Shown piece after piece: positions 20,736-31,937 of a stretch of DNA of 64,000 bases (position 1 is the stretch's first letter; each line of letters starts with the position of its first letter). The position numbers and the translations under genes were made by a program. This DNA is from Plasmopara viticola (lineage: Eukaryota; Oomycota; Peronosporomycetes; Peronosporales; Peronosporaceae), in NCBI GenBank assembly GCA_001695595.3, contig MBPM02000051.1:62001-126000 (forward strand). Direction: 5' to 3'. Under the pieces are notes generated by a model. The model was not told the origin of the DNA. It searched no databases and saw nothing but the letters and a program-made list of their open reading frames with translations.

Positions 20736-21660
20736 CGCTTAGACCTCGGAGTTTCTGTCACTTTCAAGCGACTGATTTCTTGTAAACCGTTTAGCCCCGG
20801 AATCGTAATCCACGTCGCGTTCTGGCTCCTGGTCATCATCCACTTCCAACTCTTCATGGCCATTTTCGGTGCTTGATTCTACATCGGCATCAATAACACT
20901 GTCGTTTTCCTCATCCACCAGCTCAACAATCTTGTTGTAGTTGTGCCTTCCTTTGTCGAAAACATGCTCCTTAAACTGTGCATCGCCACTTATTAAAACG
21001 CGCCCGGTCGAAATTTCTTCAATCCGGTATGTCTTTGCATGCTCCGAATATCCCAAAAATCGACATAAGATGGCTTTTGCGTCAAGTTTAAAACGCTTCT
21101 CCTTCGGAACGTGGACATACGCATGACATCCAAACACTTTAAGGATGGCCAAAAGCGGTTTTTCGTCGTCCAAAGCTCACGTGGTGACTTCTTTCATCCA
21201 GCTGTACGAGTAGGACACCGATTACGGAGAAACGTTGCGGTCATTACTGCTTCACCCCAATAGCTTTTGGACATTTAAGCATACTTCATCATACATCTTG
21301 CACACTCAACCAATGTTCGATTCATACGTTCAGCTACTTCATTTAGCTGAGGAGTATACGGTGGCGAAAACTTGAGCACGATTCCTCGATCCATACAAAA
21401 CTTGGTCATCTTACCCTACGTGTACTCGCCGCCGTTGTCACTTCGAAAATTCTTGACTCGCTTGCCAGTCTGCTTTTCTGCGAAGGCAGCAAATTCGGCA
21501 AACTTGTCTACAACTTCAGACTTGGACTGGATTAAGTAGACAACGCAGAAACGTGACTTGTCATCGATGAACGTAACGAAATAGCGCTTTCCACTGAACG
21601 TTGACGTTTGCATCGGACCGCACGCGGCACTATGCACAACTTCAAGAATGTATCTTGCTC
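20736..21660 (-). pseudogene. Copia element Y: integrase
   Basis: GPMQTSTFSGKRYFVTFIDD (first Asp), FRSDNGGEYT (second Asp) and PPYTPQLNEVAERMN (Glu) make a normal D,D35E core. It is followed by GEAVMTA, LKVFGCHAYVHVPKEKRFK and TGRVLISGDAQFKE, then an acidic linker (DADVESSTENGHEELEVDD). Stops occur at about 21285 and 21416, and the frame changes near 21180. Confidence 0.9.
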
Positions 21661-22290
21661 AATTAAGCGAAGATGTCTGAAAGCGCACACGAGTTTGTTT
21701 TCCTAGCGCACACCCGTCACAAAGCTCCCACTTGATCACCGATGTCAACGCAATGCCGATGGCAAGTTTTCTTTTGACAATTGCGTCAAGTCCATCGAAT
21801 CCGATATGACCAAGCCGTAGGTGCCAGAGGTACGAATTGGTGTCCCCCACGCAGCCAGACAGCTTGGCCAAACACATTTCTCGGGAGCAACAGGAATCAT
21901 ATGAAGCTTGAACACTCCTTTTCCTTCACGAGCACCAGTTTTCCATTTCATTTCCTTTGTCTTTGCGAAGCATCCGTCGTTGTCGAACATTACAGGACCA
22001 ACGTCCATGGTCAATCGACCAACCGAAAAAAAACTGCGAGACAACTCCGGAATATGCCACACATTAGTAAGCACACCCTTTTTACTCCATTTAATGTCTC
22101 CATGGATATAACTACATCTCCACTGCCGACCGCTTGCACGACACCATTGTCTGCTTGATGCACGTCCACTGAAGTGAAGACCTTGTAACTCCTCATAAAT
22201 CTGTTCGAATTTGACATGTGATGCGTTACTCCTAAGTCGACCAGCCAAATGTCACTTGACTTGATAGAGCCAGCACAATCGCCAACCGAA
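21661..22290 (-). pseudogene. Copia element Y: protease and Gag-pre-integrase domain
   Basis: The protease motif is IWLVDLGVTHHMSNS: the Ser-Gly of DSG is Leu-Gly, so the active site is altered (about 22220-22255). Then DVHQADNGVVQAVGSGDVVI and, in the pre-integrase domain, YLWHLRLGHIGFDGLDAIV with WELCDGCALGKQTRV, giving the HHCC zinc site. A frameshift lies at about 22010. Confidence 0.88.
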
Positions 22291-23140
22291 AACAAGTAGT
22301 CATCACTGTCGTCCCCGTTAGCAAAGTCTGCACGCTGCGACTGATGTCTCTCAAAGTCATTGTTCGCTCGGAGTAGGCACTCTGCCATCCAATGTCCTTG
22401 TTTGCCGCAATTGTGGCATGCACCGAACTTCTTCACCGGCCGTCCTTTGCGCTTGTTGTCTCGTAACATAAACGCTTGACCAGACACAGCTCCGTCGCCG
22501 TTTTGCTCCTTACATTTCATCTCCTCATGCAATAGACGCGACATCAAAAGCTCCTACGTCAGCGTGTCAGAACGCGACTCCAGCGCCGTGACGAGGAACT
22601 GGTACGAATCACTCAGACTTCCAAGAAGCGTGATTACCAGATCATCCTCACTCACCGGGGCGCCCATCGCGTCCAGCTGCTCCGCAAGCGCCTTGAGCTT
22701 GTTGATGTGCTCGAGCATCCCGTCGCTACCTCCATCATCGTCGTGAAGAACCTGCGATGAAGGAAGAGCTTGTTCGCCAGGCTCCTCTTCTCCAAGTGTC
22801 CCTCCAACCTTGACCACGCATCGTACGCATCCTTGGCCGAGCGAACCAGCGGCAGCTGCGAATCCTCTATCGCAAGACAGATTATCGCCAGCGCCTTTGG
22901 AACCTTACGCTTGAAGGTCGACTGATCCATCGAGTTACCCAGCTGTCCAAGCTTTATCTCCCCGCTCGCAACTTCCCAGAGGTCGTACTCCTCCAACACC
23001 ATTCGCATCTTAAACTTCCACGTATGGAATTTCGTTCTGTCGAATTTGTTGATCCGCCTCGGCGTGGCATCCATGGTGGCGGCGAAGGCAGTGTCAGAGG
23101 TGGGGGTGAAGAAGGCAGAGTCTGCGGGGCTTGGGCTCAT
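22291..23140 (-). pseudogene. Copia element Y: Gag
   Basis: Start ATG at 23140 inside the primer binding site (MSPSPADSAFFTPTSDTAF). Core: RRINKFDRTKFHTWKFKM, MVLEEYDLWEVASGEIK, LAIICLAIEDSQLPLVRSA and AWSRLEGHLEKRSLANKLF. A frameshift near 22740 precedes MLEHINKLKALAEQLDAMG and SDTLT. Then a stop (22553), MSRLLHEEMKCKEQNG and the knuckle CHNCGKQGHWMAEC (about 22378-22419). Confidence 0.9.
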
Positions 23141-23144
23141 AACC
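23133..23144 (-). other. Primer binding site of element Y
   Basis: Minus strand GGTTATGAGCCC next to the 5' LTR, complementary to the initiator tRNA-Met anticodon arm, with the gag ATG inside. Confidence 0.75.
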
Positions 23145-23447
23145 TAATGAAGAAAGGTCACTTGAGCTAAAGATGGCAAAATGCAAAGTGAATATATTCA
23201 TAAGGTCCTTAGTTCGCAACTACATGCTACCTCTAAGCCATTGATTTATCTAAGCCAATCAAAACGACTTACCCTCCGGGCGCAATCATCTTCCCATCCG
23301 GGCGCAATCATCTTCCCATCCCAAAACCGATGTTTTGCCCATCTTGAACCCGCTCCTTCAAGCAGTCATCAACTGATTGCAGATACCGATATTTACCGAT
23401 ATGTAGTCGCTGGTTGAGGCGTTTCTTTGCCAGCATCTTCGACAACA
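23145..23447 (-). mobile_element. 5' LTR of element Y
   Basis: 303 bp, minus strand TGTTGTCGAAGATGCTGGC to CTTTCTTCATTA. It is longer than other family-1 LTRs because a 22-bp unit (CCGGGCGCAATCATC...) is present twice (23276-23297 and 23298-23319). On its right side lies plus-strand integrase sequence (Z), so LTR and pol meet in opposite orientation. Confidence 0.88.
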
Positions 23448-24369
23448 TATCCTACTTCGGAACAAGTCGAAAAAGGCTGACAAGTTCTCTAAGTTTGTTG
23501 GTTGTGCTGAAAAGCAAACGAATAAGCTGCTTCGAAGTGACAACGGTGGCGAATACACGTCAGGAGCGATGGCCAAGTTCTGTGCTGACCGTGGCATTGT
23601 GCAAAAGTTCGCGCCTCCATACACTCCTCAGCTAAACGGTGTTGTCGAGCGCATGAACCGAGCTTTGGTTGAGTGTGCTCGGTGTATGCTTGAGCATGCT
23701 AGTCTTAATAAAGCAGGATGGGGTGAGGCTGTGATGACCGCAATGTTTTGGAACCGGTGCCCAACACGTGCGATTAGCCACGACAAGTCGCCACATCAAC
23801 TTTGGACTGGCAAGAAACCTCTTTTGGCCAACCTCAAAGTCATTGGTTGTCACGATTACGTATCCAAGTTCGATGCTTGTTCGGTGCGATGTCGGTTTCT
23901 CGGATACAGCGAAAACGAGAAAGCGTATCGGTTTGAAACAATTGAAAGCAGTCGAGTTTTTGTGAGCCGAAACGCAAAATTTATGGAGGACACTTTTGAC
24001 GGTGAGAGACTCCAATACGGTTGTGAAGACGTTGTTATTCAAGATGACGAAGAGCCCAATGACGAGACGGATCATGAAGTAGAAGACACAACGGAAACAA
24101 TTGACTTTGAGGACCTTTTAGGCAAGCGACACCAGCGTGCGCAGTCGCTGGAACAAGTTACAGAAGTTCCGCAATCCAAGCGTTATAGTCACTGCCAGGG
24201 TCTCGAAGAAATGTCTGCCGCAGCCCACGATTTTGAAGCTGCGTACATTGTTGGTTCAGTGGGGGAATTGCCGACATCGTTTACGTCGGCAATGGAATCA
24301 AATGACGCAGCCAAGTGGAATAAAGCGTGCAATTTGGAAATGGAATCGCTACGCAAGAAAAAGAACTGA
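23448..24369 (+). pseudogene. Copia piece Z: integrase from mid-core to C-terminus
   Basis: Plus-strand reading LLRNKSKKADKFSKFVGCAE, LLRSDNGGEYTSGAMAKF (second catalytic Asp), PPYTPQLNGVVERMNRALV (Glu), NKAGWGEAVMTAMF, LKVIGCHDYV, SSRVFVSRNAKFMEDTF and an acidic linker. The long open stretch 23569-24366 is 266 codons. The sequence starts at the residue that follows ALYL, where minus-strand element W stops at 26119. Confidence 0.9.
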
Positions 24370-25841
24370 ACACTTGTGCCATTGCCATTAGGTCGCAAAG
24401 CGATAGGCAACAGATGAGTTTTTCGAATCAAGGAAAATCAAGTCGGCGAAGTCGAGCGGTACAAGGCGAGTTTGGTAGCCAAAGGATTTTCACAAAAGTA
24501 TGGCTTTGACTATGAAGAAACGTTCGCGCCAGTGGCCAAGTTCACTTCGATTCGAATCCTTCTCAGTCTGGCAGCCAAGTACAGCCTTGCTGTGCATCAA
24601 ATGGATGTCAAGACTGCGTTTCTAGACGGGCTTCTTGATGAGGACATCTACATGACAGAACTGGATGGATTTGTCGATAAAAAGTGTTCAAATTTTGTTT
24701 GCGAGCTTGAGCGATCGCTGGACGGATTGAAGCAGTCGCCGCGTATGTGGAAAAAAATTATTGACGACTTCATGCTTCAACCCAAGCTAAAAAAGTGCGT
24801 GTCCGACCATTGCATCCATTTTATGCGTGACGGTAAAGACATGATTTTCAACGCGCTTTACGTCGACGATCTCATTCTGACAAGCAGCAGCTCAACATTG
24901 CTACAAGACACCAAGCAAGCGCTAAGTGATCGTTTTAAAATGACAGACATGGGCCAGCTCAAGGACTTTCTCGGCATTAAAATTGATCAAGATTTAGGAG
25001 CTGGATTGGTGATCGTGAGGCAGTCTATGATTGCGAGCAATATTTTCAAGAAGTTCAAAATGGATAAAGCAACCCCGTCAAGACGCCTCAAGAATCAGGT
25101 CTTAAGCTTACCAAGAGCACGTGCGAATGAGGTTGTAAGCATCAAGAAACCATGACAAATGTGCCCTACCGGAATGCGGTCGGCTGTTTGATGTACTTGG
25201 TGGTCGGCACGCGCCTAGATCTTGCAGCAGCCATTGGAGCATTAAGTCAATTCGCGGCGGACCCGTGCCCGACTCATTGGCAGGCACAAGAGTTTTTCGA
25301 TACGTTCAAAGCACACAAACTCATGGCCTCGAATTTCGAGCGGACAGCAACAACAGACTTCAAGACTATTCGGATACGAATTGGGCTGGAGATGTTGGCT
25401 CAAGAAAGAGTACAAGCCGATATGCATTCATGATGAACGGCGGATGCATTTGCTAACGAAGCAAGAAACAGCGAACAGTTGCGCTATCAACGGTGGCGGA
25501 ATACATGGCGCTTCCCGAAGCTACCCAAGAAGCAGTTTGGCTCAAATTCTTTCTGTGCGAATTAGGTGAAATGACTCCTGATAAAGCAGTCAAGATATTT
25601 GAAGATAATCAAGGATCGATTGCGTTGCCAAGAATCCGGAGTTCCACAAGCGTACCAAGCATATCGACACACGCTATCATTTTGTTCGTGAAAAGGTTGA
25701 AGACGGCCAAGTTTCGCTTGAGTACATTCCAACATTGGACATGCTGGCCGATCTCATGACCAAGCCGAATCCTGCTCCCCAACTTGCTTTGCTTGGCAGG
25801 CTCGGCACTCAAGCACAGAAAGCTGTCGAGTCGAGTGGGAG
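24370..25841 (+). pseudogene. Copia piece Z: RT and RNase H
   Basis: NTCAIAIRSQSDRQQM holds a damaged RT start, then EVERYKASLVAKGFSQKYGF, FAPVAKFTSIRILLSLAAK, MDVKTAFLDGLLDEDIYMTE, YVDDLILTSSS (intact YVDD, about 24862-24873) and MTDMGQLKDFLGIKIDQDL. After frameshifts near 25090 and 25300 come VPYRNAVGCLMYLVVGTRLD and the RNase H blocks YSDTNWAGDVGSRKSTSRYAF, EYMALPEATQEAVWLKFFLC and IFEDNQGSIALP. It ends in LGTQAQKAVESSGSVVEGAG, running into the LTR at 25842. Confidence 0.9.
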
Positions 25842-26118
25842 TGTTGTCGAAGGTGCTGGCGAAGAAACGCCTCGACCAGCAACTACATATCGGTAAGTAT
25901 CGGTATCTGCAATCACTTGATGACTGCTTGAAGGAGCGGATTCAAGATGGGCAAAAGATCGGTTTTGGGATAAGAAGATGATTATGCCCGGATGGTAAGT
26001 CGTTCTGATTGGCTTAGATAAATCATTGGCTTAGAGGTAGCATGTAGTTGCGAACTAAAAACCTTATAAATGTATTCGCTGTGCATTCTACCAACAAGTG
26101 CTCACTTCGACTTATTCA
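25842..26118 (+). mobile_element. Plus-strand family-1 LTR after piece Z
   Basis: 277 bp, TGTTGTCGAAGGTGCTGGCG to CTTATTCA. The pol reading continues 17 codons into it (VVEGAGEETPRPATTYR) and stops at TAA 25894-25896. Its 3' end abuts ATAGG and then minus-strand integrase of W. Confidence 0.88.
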
Positions 26119-26905
26119 ATAGGTAAAGCGCGCAAAAAAGCGACTTGCATCTACAAAGTGACAAAATATCGTTTGCCACTGTGTGTTGGGGTCCACATTG
26201 GACCACTACATCACTGTGAATGACACCAAGCACATCTTTTGCTCGGTTTGGCGACGACTTCATGTATGTTGCTTGAATTTGCTTTCCCAATGCACACCCA
26301 TTACAAAGCTCCCACTACTTTACTGACGTAAGTCAATGCCAGTACCGTAACCCTTTTTGACGATAGCTTCCAAACTACCATGGCCAATATGGCTAAGTCA
26401 AATGTGCCAGAGGTACAAATTGGTGTCCCAACGCAGCTTTTCGAACTTGCCATATTGACCTCGTCTGTCTTCAGTGGCGTCATGCAAAGCTTAAACAAGC
26501 CTCTGCCTTGACGTTCACCGAATTTCCACCGAACCTCTTTCGCTTGAGCAAAGCAGACGTCGGTCTTGAACGTGACTGGACCCACATCTTTCGTGAAGTG
26601 TCCAACCGCGTTAGCTTCGGGATATGCCACACGTTTGTAAGCACTCCTTCTTTCACTCCACGCGAAGTCATCTTCAACATTGTAATGTCACCTGTTCCAA
26701 TCGCCTGAACCACATTGTCGTCGGCAAGATGCACGTCAATCGGTGCAATCTTGGTATAGTTTTTCATGAAGTCATTTGAAAAAATCATGTGCTGCGTCGC
26801 ACCTGAGTCGACCAGCCAAATGTTGCTTGTCTTAACGGCTCCCATACTACCGCCAACCGAAAAAAGATAGTCACCAGAGTCTTCTTCACTCTGTGCTACG
26901 TGAAG
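26119..26905 (-). pseudogene. Copia element W: protease, pre-integrase and integrase N-part
   Basis: Read leftwards: IWLVDSGATQHMIFSNDF (intact DSG active site), VHLADDNVVQAIGTGDITM, VLTNVWHIPKLTR, HFTKDVGPVTFKTDVCFAQ and LWHI-like HHCC zinc residues. Then WELCNGCALGKQIQATYMKSS and a degenerate start of the integrase core ending ALYL at 26119, where the plus-strand LTR begins. Many frameshifts are present. The missing rest of the integrase is what piece Z carries in the opposite orientation. Confidence 0.85.
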
Positions 26906-27652
26906 TTGTTGCGGTTTCTACCGCTCCGCGTTCTCGCGAATTCGCACTGGGCACTTGGCGATTCAATGTCCGTGCTCTCCACAGTAATGACATGCGCTTG
27001 TTTTAGCAGGAGATTGCCGTCCCTTGCGCCGTCCGTTGTCGTTTGTCATAAACACTTGAACTTGGCCTGATGCGCTGCCTTCAGCGCTGCTGCCTTGTTC
27101 TTTGCGCTACATTTCCTCATGTAATAGCCGCGACGTCATCAGCTCCCACGTGAGTGAGTCGGCTCTAGACTCCAACGCCATGATAAGAAACTGATATGAC
27201 TCGTTGAGGCTAGCAAGAAGCGTGATCACCAAGTCGTCCTCGCTAACCGGAGGGCCAACCGCGTCTAGCTGCTCCGCCAGCGTCTTGATCTTGTTGATGT
27301 GCTGCAACACATCATCACCTTCGTCTATCATCGTCGTGAAGAAGCGTCGACGAAGCTTGTTCGCTAAACTCTTCTTCTCGAAGTGCCCTTCTGGACGCAA
27401 CCATGCATCCTGCGCACCCTTCGTCGACCTAACCAACGGTAGCTGAGAGTCCTCCATGGCAAGGCAGATGACGGCCATAGCCTTGCGGACCTTGAGCTTG
27501 TACGTGCTTTGATCCTGCGTAAGACAGTGCTCGTTCTTGATCTCACCACTCGTGACCTCCCACAGATCGCGCTCTTCCAGCACCATTTGCATCTTAAACT
27601 TCCACGCATAGAAATCCGTTCCGTCAAACTTGTTGATACGCGAGGGTGCGGC
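26906..27652 (-). pseudogene. Copia element W: Gag, leader deleted
   Basis: AAPSRINKFDGTDFYAWKFKM, MVLEERDLWEVTSGEIKNEH, AMAVICLAMEDSQLPLVRS, EQLDAVGPPVSEDDLVITLL and LTWELMTSRLLHEEM, then the zinc knuckle CHYCGEHGH followed by a stop in place of Trp (near 26966). The first about 25 codons and the primer binding site are missing, so Gag joins the LTR directly at 27652/27653. Confidence 0.87.
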
Positions 27653-27930
27653 TAATGTAAGGTCGAAGTGAGCACTAGATGGTAGAACGCAAAGTGGATA
27701 TATTTAAAGGTCCTTAGTTCGCAACTACATGCTACTTCTAAGCCAATGATTTATCTAAGCCAATCAGAACGACTTACCATTCGGGCGCAATCATCTTCCC
27801 ATCCCAAAGCCGATCTTTTGCCCATCTTGAATCCGCTCCTTCAAGCAGTAATCAACTGATTGCAGATACCGGTACTTACCGATATGTAGTCGCTGGTCGA
27901 GGCGTTTCTTTGCCAGCATCTTCAACACCA
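27653..27930 (-). mobile_element. Family-1 LTR shared by V (3') and W (5')
   Basis: About 278 bp, minus strand TGGTGTTGAAGATGCTGGC to CTTCGACCTTACATTA. The pol of V reads into it (EDAGKETPRPATTYR) and stops at 27876-27878. It is the only LTR between V and W. Confidence 0.87.
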
Positions 27931-29445
27931 CTCCCACTCCCACTCGACTCGACAGCCTTTTGTGCTTGAATTCCGAGCATGCTCCGATGTTTGCAGAATT
28001 GCGTAGCTGAAATAGGCTTCGTTATGATGTCGGCCAGCATATCTTGAGTCGAACAGTACTCGAGCTCCACTTGATTGTCTTTAACCTTTTTGCGCACAAA
28101 GTGGTATCGAATGTCGATGTGCTTGGTGCGCTTGGTGCGCTTGTGAAATTTCGGGTTCTTGGCCAGCGCGATCGAGCCTTTATTGTCTTTACAAATTTTG
28201 ATCCCATCGTCGCTCCTTATTTCGCCGAATTCTTACAGAGAAGTCTTAAGCCACACTGCTTCTTGTGTAGCCTATGAAATCGCCATGTATTCGGCTTCCG
28301 TCGATGATAGTGCCACCGTCCGCTGCTCTTCCAGCTGACACACCCTCCGCTCATCATGAATGCATAGCCACTTGTACTTCGTCTTGATCCAGTATCCCCG
28401 GCCAAGTCCGCATCCGAGTATCCTTGGAGACCTTTATCGAAGCTTGCTCGAAATTCGATACCGTGCATCTTTGTGCCTTGGATGTAGCGAAAGACTCTTT
28501 TAAAAGCTTGCCAATGTGTGGGGCACGGGTCTGCAGCAAACTGATTCAGCACTTCCACTGCTGCTGCAAGGTCCGGACGTGTGCCGACCATAAGATACGT
28601 AAGGCAGCCCACAGCGTTCCGGTACGGCACACCCGCCATTGTCACGTCGTGCTTACAACCATCTTCACACATCGACTTGGTCAGCTTGAGGCCTGGATCT
28701 TGTGGCGTCCGAACCGGCTTGCTGTTGTCCATGTTGTGTTTCTGAAGGATGTCGTTCGTAAACTTGGTCTGTTGCATCATGGCTGTCCCCCGCTTTCAAT
28801 GTCTTGCATAATCTCTATTCCAAGAAAGTAGCTGAGCTTGCCCATGTCGGTCAATTCGAAACGTTTGCTGAGCACTCGCTTGGTGTCTTAGAGCATCTTG
28901 TCGCAGCTGCTTGCGAGAAGCATGTCGACGTAAAGCACCACAAGAATCATATCTTGACTGTCACGCTTCATTTAGACGCAGTGGTCTGACTCGCACTTCT
29001 TGAAGTCCAGTCCAAGCATGAAATCGTCGATTGTCATATTCCTTATTCGAGGCGACTACTTGAGTCCATACAATGATCGCTGAAGCTTGCACACATAGTC
29101 CGGGTGATTGTCGTTGCTGAATCCATCCGGCTGCACCACGTAGATGTCCTCATCAAGCACATTATTGAGGAGAGCCGTTTTTACATTTATTTGATGAACG
29201 GTGAGGCTGTACTTGGCCGCCAAACTGAGCAGAATCCTGATTTAAGTAAAGTTGGCAACAGACGCAAATGTCTCCTCGTAGTCAATGCCATGTTTTTGCT
29301 AAAAACCTTATGCCACCAGACGCGCCTCGTACCGCTCGATTTGGTCAGCCTGATTTGTCTTGACTCGGAACACCCATCTACTGCCAATCAGTTCACGTCC
29401 TTGAGGCAGCGGCACAAGTGTCCAGGTTTTGCTCTTTCGAAGTGA
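27931..29445 (-). pseudogene. Copia element V: RT and RNase H
   Basis: RT is read from 29445: GRELIGSRWVFRVKTNQAD, FASVANFT-like, LLSLAAKYSLTVHQINVKT, LDEDIYVVQPDGFS, KLQRSLYGLK and SKRFELTDMGKLSYFLGIE. The catalytic box lacks one Asp codon (YVD then MLLAS, 28921-28932). Then VPYRNAVGCLTYLMVGTRPDL, FRYIQGTKMHGIEF and RNase H residues YSDADLAGDTGSRRSTSGYAF, ending VELEYCSTQDMLADIITKPI. Multiple frameshifts and stops are present (about 28300, 28800, 29000, 29300). Confidence 0.88.
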
Positions 29446-30750
29446 CTCCATTTTCGATCTGCAGGCTTCTTTCCACTCGGCTGTTTCGCTTGATTACATC
29501 GCCGACTTGAACGTGATCGGCATTTCTCCCACTGAAGCAACGACGAAAGCAGCCTCAAAGTCTTCTGCCGTCGCAGACATCTCATCCAGCGACTGATACC
29601 GGCTGGAGCGTTTGGGTCGTGAGATGCCTGCAGCTTGCTTTAGCGACTGAGTTCGTTGATGGCACTTGCTACCTGGATTAGACCCGTTGTCTTGAGTCGT
29701 CTCTTCATTTTTGTTGTTGGTGTCATCGGGCTGCGAAGAATTATCGCTAACTTCATCATTTTGAACGACAACTTCATTTTTGGACTTTTGTCTTCCACCA
29801 TCAAAGACGTCCTCCATAAATTGTGCATCGCGGCTTATTAACAAACGACAGCTATCCACTTCTTGAAAACGGTACGCCTTTTCATGCTCTAAATTTCCGA
29901 AAAGCCGACAGCGTACCGATCGAGCGTCCAATTTGGACCGCTTTTCCTTTGGATTTTGAACGTACGCGTGGCAGCCGAATACCTTGAGATTCGCTAGCAG
30001 TAATTTCTTGCCTGTCCAAACTTGGTGCGGTGACTTGTCGTGATTTACAGCACGCGTTCGACACCGATTCCGAAGAAATGTAACTGTCATTGCTGCTTCG
30101 CCCCAGTATGACTTGGATAAGCCGGCATGTTCCATCATGCAGCGGGCGCATTCCACAAGCGTACGGTTCAATTGTTCGGCTACCCCATTCAGCTGAGGAG
30201 TGTACGAAGGCGTAAATTTTTGATTAATGCCACGTTTTGCACAAAATTTGGTCATCAAACCAGAAGTATATTCGCCACCATAGTCACATCGAAGTGTCTT
30301 GACACGCTTGTTTGTCTGCGTTTCGGCCAATGCAACGAATTTGACAAACTTGTCGGCCACCTCAGATTTGCTTATCAGCAGATAAAAGACGCAAAAATGC
30401 GATTTTTCGTCGATAAATGTGACGAAATAGCGATTGCCGCCGAATGTCGGTGTATGCATCGGCCCGCAAACATCAGGGTGTATGACCCCCAGCACTTCTT
30501 TGGCGCGACTTGGGGATGAATTCATAAAGCTCACCCTTTCCTGTTTACCGACTGCGCAACCGTTGCAAAGCTCCCACTGGCTCACCGAAGTCCAGTCGAT
30601 TCCAGTGCCATAGCTTTTATAATAATGGCATCTAGGCCAGCATAGCCAATGTGACCAAGTCGAAGGTGCCAAAGGTACGAAGTGGTGTCCTCGTGGCATC
30701 CCGATGAACTTATCACATTTGCCTCGTGCGTCATAGTTGGCCTCATGCAC
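29446..30750 (-). pseudogene. Copia element V: integrase (long open stretch)
   Basis: 418 codons are open from 30750 to 29497. Order: pre-integrase zinc residues in WELCNGCAVGKQERVSFM, VCGPMHTPTFGGNRYFVTFID (first Asp), LRCDYGGEYTSG (second Asp), PSYTPQLNGVAEQLNRTLV (Glu; spacing 35), YWGEAAMTVTFLRNRC, LKVFGCHAYVQNPKEKRSK, SCRLLISRDAQFMEDVFDGG and a polar linker up to the start of RT. This is the best preserved family-1 integrase in the window. Confidence 0.92.
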
Positions 30751-31111
30751 AGCTCAAACAGTTCTTTTCCTTCTCGCGAGCCAAGTTTCCAACGAAGCCC
30801 TTTGCTTGCGCGTAGCATTCATCGCTCTCAAACGTTACCGGGCTGACATCCTTAGTAAAACGGCTGACGGAAAACAGATTGCGCGAAAGCTTGGAGATAT
30901 GCCACACATTCGTAAGCAAACCTTTCTTCATCCCACGTGAAGTTGTCATAGTCATGACAATGTCACCCGTACCAACTGCTTGAATGACACTGTCATCAGC
31001 AAGATGCACGTCTACTGGGGAAATAACATTGTAGTTTTGCATGCACTTTTTGGAGTACGTCATGTGCTGCGTTGCACCCGAGTCAACCAGCCGAAAAAAG
31101 GAAATCACCAC
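30743..31111 (-). pseudogene. Copia element V: protease
   Basis: FFRLVDSGATQHMTYSKKCM (active-site DSG intact), VHLADDSVIQAVGTGDIVMT, KKGLLTNVWHISKLSRNLFSV and VSRFTKDVSPVTFESDECYAQA. A small deletion just before the active site removes the residues between DFLFS and LVDSG seen in Y and W. Confidence 0.88.
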
Positions 31112-31933
31112 CGTCTACCCCAAGCTGCGCGGTTTCGCACGCTGCGGTCGCTGCCACTCCGCGTTTTCGCGGATCCTTGCAGGACACTTGGCAATCCAAT
31201 GCCCGCTTTCACCGCAATAATGACAGGCGCTGTTGGCCTTCATCGGCGGTTGACGACCCTTACGCCGTCCGTTGTCGCTTGACCTTGCGTGCGTGTCGCT
31301 CCATCGACGTCACTACCTTGTTCCTTGCGCTTCATGTCCTCGTGTAGAAGTCGAGACGATACGAGCTCCCACGTTAGCGAATCTTACGAGACTCCAATGC
31401 CGTAATCAGAAACGCAAACGAGTCATTCAAACTTGCCAGAAGCGTGTTGACCACGTCGTCTTCGCTGACCGAAGCGCCTACCGCATCGAGCTGCTCCGCC
31501 AGCGTCTTGATCTTGTTAATGTGCTCCAACACATCATCACTATCACTCATCATTGTCGTGAGGAAGCGTCGACGATGAAAGAGCTTGTTGACCAATTTCT
31601 TTTCTCGAAATGCGACGTCAGACGCGACCATGTATCATGGGCACCATCTGCCGACCGGACCAAAGGCAGTTGCGAATTTTTCATCGCGAGATAGATGATC
31701 GCCATGGCCTTGCGCGATTTTCTCTTAAATGCGGCTTGGTCCAGCGTGGTGAGGCAGTGCTCAAGCTTGACTTCCTCGGAAACGACCTCCCACAAGTCGC
31801 GTTCCTCGAGCACCATCTGCATCTTGAATTTCCATGTGTGGAAGTTGGCCTTATCGAACTTGTTGATTCGACTGGAGGCAGAGATGTCCATTGCGAAGGC
31901 GGAGTCGTAATCGGATGCAGAGCTTGGGCTCAT
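31112..31933 (-). pseudogene. Copia element V: Gag
   Basis: Start ATG at 31933 in the primer binding site (MSPSSASDYDSAFAMDISAS). Then SRINKFDKANFHTWKFKM, MVLEERDLWEVVSEEVKLEH, AMAIIYLAMKNSQLPLVRS and, after a frameshift near 31600, EHINKIKTLAEQLDAVGASV. The knuckle CHYCGESGHWIAKC is at about 31190-31235, followed by RPQRAKPRSL. Confidence 0.9.
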
Positions 31934-31937
31934 AACC
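31926..31937 (-). other. Primer binding site of element V
   Basis: GGTTATGAGCCC on the minus strand directly after LTR 31938-32201; the gag start codon is inside. Confidence 0.75.

Noticed and set aside
23448..26118. Piece Z as an independent complete plus-strand element
   Set aside because: It has no 5' LTR, gag or protease, and begins at the residue where W ends; a flipped part of a minus-strand element explains it better, although an independent truncated copy cannot be excluded.
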